This document shows positions 15,389 through 23,607 of a stretch of 28,928 nt of DNA, in pieces. A model generated the notes under the pieces. It did not search any database, was not told the DNA's origin, and saw nothing but the letters and a program-made list of their open reading frames with translations. Positions within the stretch are counted from its first letter, which is position 1, and every line of letters starts with the position of its first letter. Location of the stretch: the NCBI GenBank assembly GCA_030630095.1, contig DAOVNW010000001.1:1-28928 (forward strand), in the 5' to 3' direction. The translations under genes and the position numbers were made by a program. Source of the stretch: Candidatus Omnitrophota bacterium. Its GTDB lineage: Bacteria > Omnitrophota > Gorgyraeia > JAGLLT01.

Positions 15389-17526
15389 CTACGATTCTGA
15401 AATATCCCGAAGAACGCCTTGATTCTTGAAACTCTTACAGCCTAAGTTCATATAACAATACATACGAGCTTCGTAATTGTCATAAGTACCGCTTGAGTCT
15501 ATCTTCCTCTGGAACATTGACCCGTCCATATCCCACATTTGTTATGCTACTGCTACGGCATTTCTGCATAGCTCTGTATGTCGCCATACAGGTCGGACTA
15601 TCTCATCACTCTGATTACTCAGAGGCACATCGCACGAATCAACATAGCGTAAATTTAATTTATATTTCATTGAAGGAATTATATATGGAGTAATTATCTT
15701 AAATAACTTTTTAGCTTCTTCTGTCCCACAAGATAACTTCCAATATTGCCCTTTCTTTGAAACATTAAACTTAACACTAAATCTATCCTCAATTAAATCT
15801 CTAAGGATTTGATTTTCTTCAAGAGTGAAACCTTCCGTGTGTAAACTAATTCTTCTGGAAGATATACGATATACATGATGTTTGTTATATGATTTGCTGA
15901 AACATATTGACCCATCATCCATATACCAAAAAGCAAGCCCTTCATCAGTCAATCTCTTAACGAATTTAGCAAATTGTTTGCTTCTTTCTTTTAATTGAGT
16001 ATAAAGTGGGTGAATCCTTGTTGATACTGTTATACAATCATAGCCCCCACATTTTACCTCTGTTACTTTGACCTTTGTCAAAGCAGAAAGATAATCAGCT
16101 TTAAATTTTGCGTATTCGGCTTGCTTGATAGAATGTGTTATGCGAACACTGACATTTTTGCCTTCTTTTGCTTTTGCAAAACATGCATCGCCTAACCACA
16201 TTCCTATTACTCCGCCCTTGAATTTTCTAATTTTATGTTGATTCATAGTCTCTACACTCCTTACGCAGCTTGCGCAAGTTGGCACGGGATTGTCTCAAAG
16301 AGGTTTTCCCCGTTTTCGGATGTGTTTATACTGGACAGATTGTCGTTTATCCAGTCGAAGTTAGACGCGCGGTAAATTGCTAAGAACCGCCTGTCTAAGA
16401 AGAACATTGTATTAGGCACACAATGCTTATCCACGATTAAAGGAATATAGTCGTTCCCGGCCTGATATGCAATAGCTTTCCAACCACCAACAAGGTCAAG
16501 AGGCTTTACATACCGTCTATCTGCCTGTAACAGGTCAATGTACATTTTACGTACACCGTATGAAGTTACAATCAGCATAGACTTGTTATCGCCGTTCTTA
16601 CCAGACGCTTTCTCTACAGTATCAAGAGTGTCCTGGATCAACTGTTCTGTAAGATCACGGTTCGTGTTTGAACCATGCAGAACATTAGCTTCCAGTATAG
16701 GATAAGTTGACCGACTCTTACCATGAATGGTCTGTAATCCTAACCCTAAGCCAAACCATGAAGAAGTTCCCTGAATACTATAGTTGTCTATAATATCCAT
16801 TAAACCATTCATTTCATAACCACGCGCGCCATATCTAAAGACATACTGATCAGTGGCCCATTTTTCAGCTGAACCTGAACTACCTGCATAAGTTTCAAGT
16901 TCAAACGTGGTAGAATCGGTGATCCCGCCTACCTGATGAGCTGTGGCTTCTGTCAGACCTTCTGAAATACCTTCATCCGATACAGCCGCGCCAGTAGTAG
17001 TATCTGGGAACGACTCTATGGGCATACCTTCTTCAAGCCACTGTGTGCCGGGTTTATCTACGGTAACTGTAGCATCCGCGCCGCCACCAGTACCATGAGT
17101 CATACAAAGAAACCCGGAAGCAGGTGAGAATAACTGACGGTTAGTGTCAATCTTCATACCCTCTACCATTGACTTGATTTCCATATCAACTACTTTAGCA
17201 AAAGCAGTCGCATTTTTCCGGGACGCTTTTATTGCCTGGCCTGAAAAAGCAACGGCTCCATAATTGTACATGAGAGGAATTGCCAACTGGATAGTTGTTA
17301 CATTCCGGGCTGTAGGCAATGGGCCGTTTTCAGCGCGAGCGCCTATTGCCTGGTTCCTGCGGGTCTTTATCGGAACATACGCTTTTAAATCCTCTCCAGA
17401 AACATCTTCTTCATTTTTACTTAACAACCGATAAGTAGGACTCAAGTTATTGAGCTGATCCATTATCGGGCCGTGGTAATCTCTTTTAAGAGCGCCACCT
17501 AATAAACTTACTGTTTGACCTGCCAT
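15389..17526 (-). CDS. Major capsid protein, split by a group I intron (spliced 440 aa)
   Basis: Exon 1 is 17526-16349 and exon 2 is 15533-15389. Read straight through, the first reading frame ends at 16263-16261, but its last 28 codons are intron sequence. Joining the exons gives an in-frame product with ...ASNFDW|MDMDGSMFQRK... ending ...CKSFKNQGVLRDISES. That end has the look of phage major capsid proteins (W-M-D-x-DG and a final RN/KN..G.L.DI). The upstream part (APTARNVTT-type N-terminal region, 'AVAFSGQAIKASRKNATAF' and 'SYGVRKMYIDLLQADRRYV') agrees with an HK97-fold capsid. Start: ATG with GGAGG 7 bases upstream. It follows the scaffold-like gene by 35 bases. Without splicing, the protein would lack its C-terminal strand. 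Confidence 0.88.
15534..16348 (-). ncRNA. Group I intron in the major capsid gene (815 nt)
   Basis: Seen directly: the exon end ACTGGAT (16355-16349) pairs with GTCCAGT (16336-16330), giving a 7-bp P1 with the conserved U.G pair at the 5' splice site. Then come ACGGG...CCCGT (P4, near 16314-16287), a CTC/GAG P5 hairpin and AGAGACTATG (16253-16244). GACTAT (16250-16245) pairs with ATAGTC (15601-15596) as P7. A P9 hairpin, CTGTATG-GCGA-CATACAG, is at 15591-15574, and the intron ends in G at 15534. AATCT just 5' of the internal guide can pair with exon 2 GGAT (P10). The elements match the T4 td-type (IA) core. The endonuclease ORF sits in the P8 region. The splice sites are inferred but frame-consistent. 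Confidence 0.88.
15542..16246 (-). CDS. LAGLIDADG homing endonuclease, intron-encoded, 234 aa
   Basis: Two LAGLIDADG-type motifs are clear: GVIGMWLGDA at residues about 12-21 and GLAFWYMDDGS at residues 103-113, each ending with the catalytic acidic residue (D20 and the DD pair). Downstream, RRISLHTEGFTLEENQIL is typical of the LAGLIDADG_2 group, which has two motifs in one chain. The start is taken as the ATG at 16246, about 10 bases after GGAG. A GTG 39 bases upstream would lie in intron core sequence and is rejected. The start codon overlaps intron helix P7, and the last 35 codons run through P7' and P9, so translation and intron folding may compete. Such enzymes cut intronless alleles, here the capsid gene, and spread the intron by copying. 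Confidence 0.93.
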   Translation of the reverse strand: MNQHKIRKFKGGVIGMWLGDACFAKAKEGKNVSVRITHSIKQAEYAKFKADYLSALTKVKVTEVKCGGYDCITVSTRIHPLYTQLKERSKQFAKFVKRLTDEGLAFWYMDDGSICFSKSYNKHHVYRISSRRISLHTEGFTLEENQILRDLIEDRFSVKFNVSKKGQYWKLSCGTEEAKKLFKIITPYIIPSMKYKLNLRYVDSCDVPLSNQSDEIVRPVWRHTELCRNAVAVA

Positions 17527-17561
17527 GATTAACCTCCATAAGTTAAAGGAGTTCGGCAGGA

Positions 17562-18368
17562 TTAATCTTTAGTCAACCCCGCTATAGTCTTTGCAAACTC
17601 CTTTTGTGCTGTTCCGTCGTCTAATGAAACTTTTCTTTCCTTTGGCGGAGGCGGTATTGATCCATTTTCCGTGAATTTTTCAGCGTCTTCCTCTTTCCCG
17701 TCTAAGTATGATTTGATTATCCCCTCTTTCTTTTTATTGGAAAAATCAATATACTTTTTAGCGACTTCGGAGAGCTTGATAATTTCTTCTGATTGAGTTT
17801 GTTCTTTAATGGTCATAGCCTCAATCATATCAAGTTCCTCATCCGCTAAGTCCGGGAAATCGGTTTTTATCTGCTTCTTTTCAGTATCAATTTCACGCTG
17901 AATATTAACCAGATTACGCTTATAGCCGTCATCCTGAATGTTCTTAACCTGGCTTTCAAGAGTATTCAGCTTTTCACGGAGAGCTTTTGTTTCTTCGCTT
18001 TCAAATTCGTTTTCAGGTGGTAGTTCTTTTAGTTCATCTTTAACGATTTTATCAATTTTATCGGCTTTATCCTTATTATCAGGATTGTCAATAAAATCAC
18101 GCATAGCTCTGAAACGTTCAAGCTCTTTGGATTCATCTGATACGCTTTGTGATTTTTGAGTAAGTTCTTTCTGCCAGTTGCTCTTGTTTTCAGAGTCTTT
18201 CTGCCAACTCTCAACGTCAGAGACTGAATACTCTTTATCACCTATCTTTACCATTCCGCCCTTATCATTGTCAGGGACTGACTTATCAGGAACTATGATT
18301 TGATCCTTATCAGGAGTATCATTATCCACGATTTTATCTTGGTCTTTAACAATAATGTCTTCTGCCAC
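17562..18368 (-). CDS. Capsid scaffold-like protein, 268 aa
   Basis: A highly charged, Asp/Lys/Glu-rich, helical protein. Residues about 70-230 are continuous coiled-coil-like sequence (TKALREKLNTLESQVKNIQD, then EIDTEKKQIKTDFPDLADEE), with a proline tetrad (SIPPPPKE) near the end and a helical C-terminus. This size, composition and place between portal and capsid are typical of phage scaffolding proteins. The start is chosen as the GTG at 18368, because GGAGG lies 7 bases before it. An upstream ATG at 18401 has no such site. Scaffold proteins line the procapsid interior and leave or are cut before packaging. The C-terminal helix usually binds the shell. No protease motif is present. Confidence 0.8.
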   Translation of the reverse strand: MAEDIIVKDQDKIVDNDTPDKDQIIVPDKSVPDNDKGGMVKIGDKEYSVSDVESWQKDSENKSNWQKELTQKSQSVSDESKELERFRAMRDFIDNPDNKDKADKIDKIVKDELKELPPENEFESEETKALREKLNTLESQVKNIQDDGYKRNLVNIQREIDTEKKQIKTDFPDLADEELDMIEAMTIKEQTQSEEIIKLSEVAKKYIDFSNKKKEGIIKSYLDGKEEDAEKFTENGSIPPPPKERKVSLDDGTAQKEFAKTIAGLTKD

Positions 18369-18402
18369 AATTACACCTCCAAATATTATAGACTGCGTCA
18401 TA

Positions 18403-18424
18403 GGCTTAGTCCGCCCGGACTGCC
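18403..18424 (-). other. Hairpin upstream of the scaffold gene
   Basis: AGTCC-GGGC-GGACT with an extra GGC/GCC pair set outside it (two unpaired bases on one side). It lies between the 102-aa gene and the scaffold gene, and about 35 bases before the scaffold start. No U tract follows. It is best read as an mRNA stability or processing element, or chance. Confidence 0.4.
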
Positions 18425-18445
18425 TTATCAGCTTAGTCTGTTAAA

Positions 18446-18754
18446 TTACTTCTTATCATATACCATAACACAATAGCCGGTTCCTTCGCCCGGTGTGCGT
18501 AGTTTCTTATAAATCCGGTTATCAAAACCATGTTTCTGCTGGTCTCTGCGGATAACTACATCTCCGGTTCTATGGCTGTCAGTGTCTTTAATATCAACTA
18601 ATTCCAACTCTTTCCATTCATCTCGAATGGGTGTTTCATCCGATACTGTCTCCGGTTTAAGCTCAGGCTTAACCTCATCCTTTCCAACCTCATCCGGTAC
18701 TGGCAGAGATTCAGTCTCTGAACGTGCCCCAACTGTCTTACGCTTTTTTGCCAC
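18446..18754 (-). CDS. Small acidic conserved protein, 102 aa
   Basis: The start is a GTG with the perfect site AAGGAGGT 6 bases upstream, so the start is well supported. Residues 1-40 are low-complexity and charged (EVGKDEVKPELKPETVSDE). Residues about 45-102 form a compact Lys/Tyr-rich domain ending GTGYCVMVYDKK. It lies between the portal-linked 60-aa gene and the scaffold-like gene, in the head-morphogenesis cluster. I do not recognise the family. A DNA- or capsid-binding accessory is possible, and no function can be proved. Confidence 0.65.
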   Translation of the reverse strand: MAKKRKTVGARSETESLPVPDEVGKDEVKPELKPETVSDETPIRDEWKELELVDIKDTDSHRTGDVVIRRDQQKHGFDNRIYKKLRTPGEGTGYCVMVYDKK

Positions 18755-18792
18755 TGTCTTACCTCCTTTTTAGTCTTGCTTCACCAATAGTA

Positions 18793-18975
18793 TTACTTCT
18801 TTCCTTTCTCCATACGTAATAACGCTAATCTCGTGCCCCTTGGCGGCAAGTCAGTATTATTATACAAAGACTTATGCCGCTTTCTACGTTCTGCGTCAGT
18901 GCGTGGTTTACCATATCTGCGACCGCTATAATCACGCTTCAAATCCGCTCTTAAGGTCTCTAAAGTTTGGCTCAT
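18793..18975 (-). CDS. Small basic protein following the portal gene, 60 aa
   Basis: The 60-residue protein is strongly basic (RADLKRDYSGRRYGKPRTD, then ERRKRHKSLYNN). The ATG overlaps the portal stop by 4 bases (ATGA), a sign of translational coupling. A ribosome site is weak (GGGGG some bases upstream). Small basic proteins directly after the portal occur in several phages, for instance as DNA- or scaffold-interacting factors, but I know of no family that clearly matches. Its coupling to the portal gene is the best clue to a role in head assembly. Confidence 0.6.
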   Translation of the reverse strand: MSQTLETLRADLKRDYSGRRYGKPRTDAERRKRHKSLYNNTDLPPRGTRLALLRMEKGKK

Positions 18976-21158
18976 CTTGTACCCCCCAGACCCTTACCTG
19001 TCTGACGTTCCAGGACATCTGTGGAAATCTTTGAGACTGTCTCTGCGTGTTCGTCTGATGTCTTAGTATCTTTACGCGCGTCTTCTTTTACTTTAAGATG
19101 ACTGTCAAGGCCTTGCTGTTCACGAATAGCAGCCATTTGCTCGGCCTGCATTTGCTGTGCTGGGTCTTTAGCTTTATGGCCGTCTATGTGGACTTGGATA
19201 AACTGTTCAAGTTCCGGCCCGCCATTAGCAATTAAACTCCTATACCTGTCAGACTTACAGAATAATGTATGATATTTGGTATGATAAGCATGATTATCGT
19301 AAAACTCTATCTTAGTCGGCACACCACTTTCCCAGGCCTTATGTTCTCTTTCAACTTCTCTTTCATCTGCCGCGGCTTCTTCGTAAATAACGTCAATATC
19401 GCCAAACTCACCTAATCTATTGGCTTTCTGCTGTGTCTCCGGGTTGGCAGGATCACCTAACATACCTTTTTCAAACTGCTGTATGACTCTCTGTTGCTTA
19501 GCTGTGATACTACGTGGTAAAGCTGACCCTGACTGCACTTCAACGTCTGTAGGCATATCATCAGTAGCCATAAAGTCTAATATTTCAATCTCGTTGTTCT
19601 TGCCTACGATTTTAAGAAGTCTGGGTTCTTTATAGCGTTCCTTGACAATCTCAAGTTCATAGGTTCCGGCTTCGCCCTCTTTGGTTTCAAATCTGCTTAT
19701 CACTGGCCCGAATACTGTCTGGTCCTGTTCTTGTAAGAACTGGACAGCAACTCCTGAACTAACCCCGGGCGGAGTCGATCCTTTACTGACCTCATGGATT
19801 GAGGCTGTATTCTCCATATCCTTATCACCACGCTCTAACATATTAGGCACATAAGCGGGGATAGTAGGAGCTGGTACAGGCATAGGAGGCGGTACATTAG
19901 GTACATACTTAGGTTCTAATACTTCACCAGGCTCTGATGTAATTGACGTTGCCGGAAGTTTAGACTCTTTATAGGCTATCCATTTCGGCTTAGATGTAAG
20001 GTTCTTGATCTCGGTTATCTGGGATATTGTCTTATTGTATTCCGTCGCAATTGGTATCATTGACGTTACAGGAGTATCGCCCCAGAACCTATCGCCTATT
20101 TCAATATAGTCATATTTAACTATACCTATTGTCCGGCGTTTGGCCATAAAGTCATAAGGTAATGGCCCATCTTGAAGCAAGACACCATTAGCAACTCTTA
20201 TTTCGCGGCCTTTGGGATGTTTCAAACTCGGCTTTTCACGTAAGATCTTAATTGTAGCAAAGCCCTCTGTTGAGTTTTTCTCTTTTTCCTTGTCCTGGGT
20301 TACATGTTCGGTTACAAATTCTTCACCCATTAGCCTTAAAAGCTGATTCTCTAAACTTGACCCGATTGTCCGGGCCTCCGCGTGGACATATTTACCAGAT
20401 GAATACTGTTGTCTGATATACTCTATTGGCTTTGTAACTATCTTCATCACCCTTTGGCTGTCTTTTAAATCTTTTGCGCCTGACTCCGGGATGATAGAAA
20501 ACGGGCTTAATATTTCTGTCTCTGCCTCACCTGTATTTATATCGTAATATTGTTCTTCACCTAATTCATTAACTACCGGTGAATCATATTCTTCTTCCTC
20601 GCCTGTCTCCTGGCCTAATTCGTCATACTTAGGTCTTTTAAGCCGTTCTGTCTTTAGCTTACGCTTATGAATACCCCTTGTATCGTTGAAATAAGGCTCT
20701 TTAAAGGCTGTTCCGTATATAATCATCCATAACACCAGTCTCTGGTTAAGAGCGTCCATCTGGTTTATCCTATGCAGGTATTCCTGTACCTTTTTAGAGG
20801 TCTTAGCTTTGTTCTGATCTGCGTCTTCACTTGTGGCCGGCAAGACTATATACGCAGGTTTATTTTGGACTAACTTCGATAGGATATGTAAGACATTAGG
20901 TTTTATCTTATTAACTGTTACTCTTGCCCGCCAGCTTGGAACTAAAGGCTTTTCCAGTGCCCGCTTGGTGTTGTTCCAGGTTAGCCATTGATGGTCAAGG
21001 AAATAGGCCATGTTAATATACCATTGGCGTTCATAGCCACGTCTGACCTTTAGACCTTCGTCATGAAAGTTTTCGACAAATTTAACATCAGCTTGCTGTT
21101 CAGGCGTTAAAATCTGCCGCTCTGTCTCGGTTTTCTTTAGTATATCCCATATTCCCAT
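18972..21158 (-). CDS. Portal protein, P22-like, 728 aa
   Basis: The N-terminal third has the arrangement of P22-type portals: a helical start, FLDHQWLTWNNTKRALEKPL, then the 'VNKIKPNVLHILSKLVQNKP' stretch followed by AYIVLPATSEDADQNKAK, which is the conserved 'NRP.. / P.s..D' region. A later DSQRVMKIVTKPIEYIRQQY segment and the wing/stem region around 'SPFSIIPESGAKDLKDS' also fit. Residues about 620-728 form a charged, Gln-rich helical C-terminus, the crown/barrel region in P22 relatives (the barrel itself seems shorter). It is the connector through which DNA enters and leaves the head, docking the terminase. The length, 728, is in the P22 gp1 range. It is the last gene read before the scaffold cluster. 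ATG start with a weak GAGAGGG site. Confidence 0.88.
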   Translation of the reverse strand: MGIWDILKKTETERQILTPEQQADVKFVENFHDEGLKVRRGYERQWYINMAYFLDHQWLTWNNTKRALEKPLVPSWRARVTVNKIKPNVLHILSKLVQNKPAYIVLPATSEDADQNKAKTSKKVQEYLHRINQMDALNQRLVLWMIIYGTAFKEPYFNDTRGIHKRKLKTERLKRPKYDELGQETGEEEEYDSPVVNELGEEQYYDINTGEAETEILSPFSIIPESGAKDLKDSQRVMKIVTKPIEYIRQQYSSGKYVHAEARTIGSSLENQLLRLMGEEFVTEHVTQDKEKEKNSTEGFATIKILREKPSLKHPKGREIRVANGVLLQDGPLPYDFMAKRRTIGIVKYDYIEIGDRFWGDTPVTSMIPIATEYNKTISQITEIKNLTSKPKWIAYKESKLPATSITSEPGEVLEPKYVPNVPPPMPVPAPTIPAYVPNMLERGDKDMENTASIHEVSKGSTPPGVSSGVAVQFLQEQDQTVFGPVISRFETKEGEAGTYELEIVKERYKEPRLLKIVGKNNEIEILDFMATDDMPTDVEVQSGSALPRSITAKQQRVIQQFEKGMLGDPANPETQQKANRLGEFGDIDVIYEEAAADEREVEREHKAWESGVPTKIEFYDNHAYHTKYHTLFCKSDRYRSLIANGGPELEQFIQVHIDGHKAKDPAQQMQAEQMAAIREQQGLDSHLKVKEDARKDTKTSDEHAETVSKISTDVLERQTGKGLGGTR

Positions 21159-21172
21159 AATACCCTCTCACC

Positions 21173-21224
21173 GCAATAAAAAAGACCAACCCTTAGCCTA
21201 AGCTTAGGATTAGCCTTTTATTGC
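21173..21224 (-). promoter_or_regulatory. Long stem-loop just upstream of the portal gene
   Basis: On the minus strand GCAATAAAA (21224-21216) pairs with TTTTATTGC (21181-21173), and inside it GGCTAATCC (21215-21207) pairs with GGGTTGGTC (21192-21184), with a two-base bulge. That makes 18 bp, with three G.U pairs, 15 bases upstream of the portal ATG. A palindrome, CCTAAGCTTAGG, is in the loop. The ribosome site of the portal gene (GAGAGGG) lies just behind the stem. Likely roles are mRNA protection, processing or translational control. A terminator is possible because the 3' arm has six T, but it is inside the operon. Confidence 0.5.
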
Positions 21225-21268
21225 TTACTGCGGGAGTGCACCGGAAGCTATCCGGCCACTATTTAAAG

Positions 21269-21508
21269 TTATATTTTAAAAGTTTTTGGCCCTTTAACCA
21301 CACTGTTTAAATACTCATACTTCTTCTCACATTTCATGTTTTTAAATACTTTATCAATAACCTTTTTAAACCAACGATTATCAACGCTTTCTATTATTCC
21401 TTGGTTTAGTTCTTTTTGTATTGGTTTTAAATCTTTAACCAGAGAAGCTCCATATAAATCTATATCTACCCCACGAACTATCATTTCGCTTGGTTTATTA
21501 GAAATCAT
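21269..21508 (-). CDS. Hypothetical protein, 79 aa
   Basis: A small, weakly basic, helical protein (VKDLKPIQKELNQGIIESV, then WFKKVIDKVFKNMKCEKK) without a known domain. The ATG at 21508 is preferred. A GTG 6 bases upstream (21514) overlaps the previous stop by four bases and is an alternative start. GGTGAG just before the ATG is a weak ribosome site. It is the last gene before a 110-base gap that holds a 5-bp hairpin (CCGGA/TCCGG) and the long stem-loop before the portal. No function can be assigned. Confidence 0.55.
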   Translation of the reverse strand: MISNKPSEMIVRGVDIDLYGASLVKDLKPIQKELNQGIIESVDNRWFKKVIDKVFKNMKCEKKYEYLNSVVKGPKTFKI

Positions 21509-21510
21509 TC

Positions 21511-21837
21511 TCACCCCGTAGGCATATCAGCCATATCCTTTAACTGACCGTCCATTACCTTAAGTGTAGGCTCAAGACTGGTCGCCTCTTTATTGGCTTG
21601 CTCTATCACGGCCTCTGCCGCGTCTGACCTGTCTCTGTGGACTACAGGATTAGGGTCGTCTTTTTTGACCTCTTGGCCAAATACATAATCCTGATAGTTC
21701 TTCGACATAACTTTATCTGTCAAATCTCCAATCATTTTTAGGTATTTTCTGCGTTCAAGTGTATGCCCGATATGTACTGAAACGATATAAATACCTATTC
21801 CTACAAAGATAAATGCTAATACTGTGTTAATATCCAT
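21511..21837 (-). CDS. Membrane-anchored protein, 108 aa
   Basis: Residues about 4-24 (NTVLAFIFVGIGIYIVSVHI) are one transmembrane helix. The rest is a soluble, helical, acidic tail (RDRSDAAEAVIEQANKEAT, then LKVMDGQLKDMADM) that might form a coiled coil. GGAG lies about 10 bases before the ATG. It sits between the terminase and portal genes. Membrane proteins here are often lysis- or superinfection-related, but no holin signature is visible, and I do not assign one. The N-out/C-in topology is not certain. Confidence 0.6.
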   Translation of the reverse strand: MDINTVLAFIFVGIGIYIVSVHIGHTLERRKYLKMIGDLTDKVMSKNYQDYVFGQEVKKDDPNPVVHRDRSDAAEAVIEQANKEATSLEPTLKVMDGQLKDMADMPTG

Positions 21838-21893
21838 ACTCGGTAATTCTCCATTTGTGGAACCTTTTAACTAACACACTGTAAATAAATGAG

Positions 21894-22193
21894 TTAAAAA
21901 CAGCTCTTTTTCCATATCCAGCTCTTACACCAGCTTGTCAGGCAATACCAGATATTAAATGGTATTAACTTTAGAAAATGGCCTAATGAATCCCGGCCTT
22001 GACGGTAATTATCCCAATCTACAGCAAATACGAAACGAAACTGGCTAAATATGCGTTTAATTGTCCATTTTATACGGAAACAAAATCTCTCAAAATATAA
22101 CCATTGTAAATATAGCCCAATCTTACAATATTTATAATCTCTGCTTGCCTTATATCTTATAAGCCGATATATAAGTTTCCATTTTATTCTCAT
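21894..22193 (-). CDS. Basic, aromatic-rich protein after the terminase, 99 aa
   Basis: The start is the ATG at 22193, placed 5 bases after GGAGG and overlapping the terminase stop (TGATG). A GTG three bases upstream is a less good start. The protein is unusually rich in Trp, Tyr, Phe, Arg and Lys (KWKLIYRLIRYKASRDYKYC and SWCKSWIWKKSCF) and has six cysteines. It has no long enough hydrophobic run for a membrane helix. I recognise no family. Tight coupling to the terminase large subunit gives the only clue. The composition is so extreme that a short-lived or host-directed peptide is conceivable. Confidence 0.5.
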   Translation of the reverse strand: MRIKWKLIYRLIRYKASRDYKYCKIGLYLQWLYFERFCFRIKWTIKRIFSQFRFVFAVDWDNYRQGRDSLGHFLKLIPFNIWYCLTSWCKSWIWKKSCF

Positions 22194-23607
22194 CACCCCT
22201 CCATACCAACCAACTGAACTTCTTCATGTCTCTGCTTTAGTTTCTTACGAATAGCCAGCTTCATTTCCATTTCACGGTCTGGGAACGTTATCTTAACCGG
22301 GTCTATCTGGCTTAAACCCCAAATCCCGTACACAAAAGCACACGCTCTATCAGGTGAACACAAGGTTATTTTTTTAATCTCGTCAGTAGAGGCTACCTGT
22401 ACCTTACCATTTGAGTCTATAACTTTGTACTTAGCCGAACATAACTGTTTCCGTAACTCCGGGTCTGCAGGATACGGTATCAACTTCTGCCGTATCTGAT
22501 CTGCTGTGTACCACCACATTTGAGCCCGGAGGTTTCTAAATCGTTCAGGCTCTGATATTCTTTTACCGCTATAAGATGAATTAAGATATAATACATTCCG
22601 GTGTTGCTCATCAAGTCTGCTTGCTATTCCTGATCCTATCCCTATACAGTCAACTGCTATGTCGTTACAGTTATATTTAAAGGCTAATTCCTGTATTTCA
22701 CCAACTACAACCATGTCGTTATTGGTATGCAGATACTTCTGGTCTTTTATCTTGCCGTTAAGAATGTAATAAATAACACATTCATCCCCACCAGTAGCCG
22801 GATCACATGAGATTATATGCTTAAAATCAACTCTTAAAGTATCAAAGTTAATCTCTTTCAAAGCCTCAAGCATCCCGGAAGTAATTAGAACATTCTCACC
22901 GCTTAATACATCCCAGTCTCCGTCTCTGTAAGCCCTTAAAAGGCTCTGATCATCAGCAAATGACTCCTCTAAGGTCTTGATATAGCCATCCGGTAAGTGC
23001 GGATTATCCGTTGGCAAGGCCGGAACAAAGTAATGACCTGGCCTGGGGTTAGTGATAAACACGTCTTTTAACCAACATTCAGCTGGGTTCGCAGTGTAGA
23101 GTTTCTTATAAGGCGGTGTTTTCTCATTATGTTTAAGCCTTAACGAAGCCTCTAACACGTTTAAATCAGCTCTATCGGTTTCTTCTGCCTGGTCAATACC
23201 ACAAAAAGCAAGCTCGGCACTATTGAATTTATTGATTGTTTCCTGGTTATCCAGACCACCAAACAAGACTTTTACCTTTTCCTCTATGATTATCTCTTTA
23301 TCTTGCTCTCGGATTCTATACGCCTGGGCAGGGATGATCTTCTTCCAAGTTTCAAGCGTGGTATCGCTAAAATCAACCGACCGCTTACGCCCTATGAACC
23401 CTACAGGCAGCGGAAACTCTATTTTATCTATGTCAAAGAACTTAATTAACTCTCTACACCAATAAAACACCCACAAACAGAATAGGAATGACTTGCCGCC
23501 GCCTTTTTTGCCCCTCCATAAAGCAAACTTAACTTCTCCTTGCTAATTAAATACTTCCAAGCTATAATCTGCTTAGGTGTTAAGATATACTTCACTTCGG
23601 TAGGCAT
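22193..23607 (-). CDS. Terminase large subunit, split by a -1 frame change at Walker A (471 aa if recoded)
   Basis: Frame 0 starts with an ATG at 23607 that overlaps the small-subunit stop (TAATG) and reads ...KEKLSLLYGGAKK. It would end after 53 codons at 23446. A -1 shift at 23503 gives ...LLYGGAKKGGGKSFLF..., the Walker A motif of large terminases, then 436 more codons. Downstream are FCGIDQAEE (Walker B, about residues 135-143) and RNase H-like nuclease acids in SCDPATGGD (D269), AVDCIGIG (D320) and SPDRACA (D420). The -1 frame has no ATG of its own before Walker A, because a TAG lies 42 bases upstream of the junction. So the two frames must be joined for activity, by recoding, or the read is in error. 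It pumps DNA into the head. Confidence 0.85.
23503..23509 (-). promoter_or_regulatory. Slippery heptamer A AAA AAG at the terminase frame junction
   Basis: In frame 0 the sequence reads GCA AAA AAG GCG, so the heptamer is the classic A AAA AAG of bacterial -1 frameshifting (dnaX type). A Shine-Dalgarno-like GGAGG stands 3 bases upstream, closer than in dnaX. The codons after a -1 slip read GGC GGC GGC AAG TCA, Gly-Gly-Gly-Lys-Ser. No strong 3' hairpin was evident. Walker A spacing then has one residue more than the usual YGGA-K-GGGKS, so an indel in the A run (six seen, four or seven expected) is also possible. Confidence 0.6.

Noticed and set aside
16249..16285. Longer endonuclease starting at a GTG (MPTCASC...)
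   Set aside because: The extra codons are group I intron core (P6 to P7) and have no ribosome site; the ATG at 16246 does.
15542..16348. Intein in the capsid protein
   Set aside because: The endonuclease is in a different frame from exon 1, stop codons lie on both sides, and intein splice motifs (Cys start, His-Asn end) are absent; the group I core explains it.
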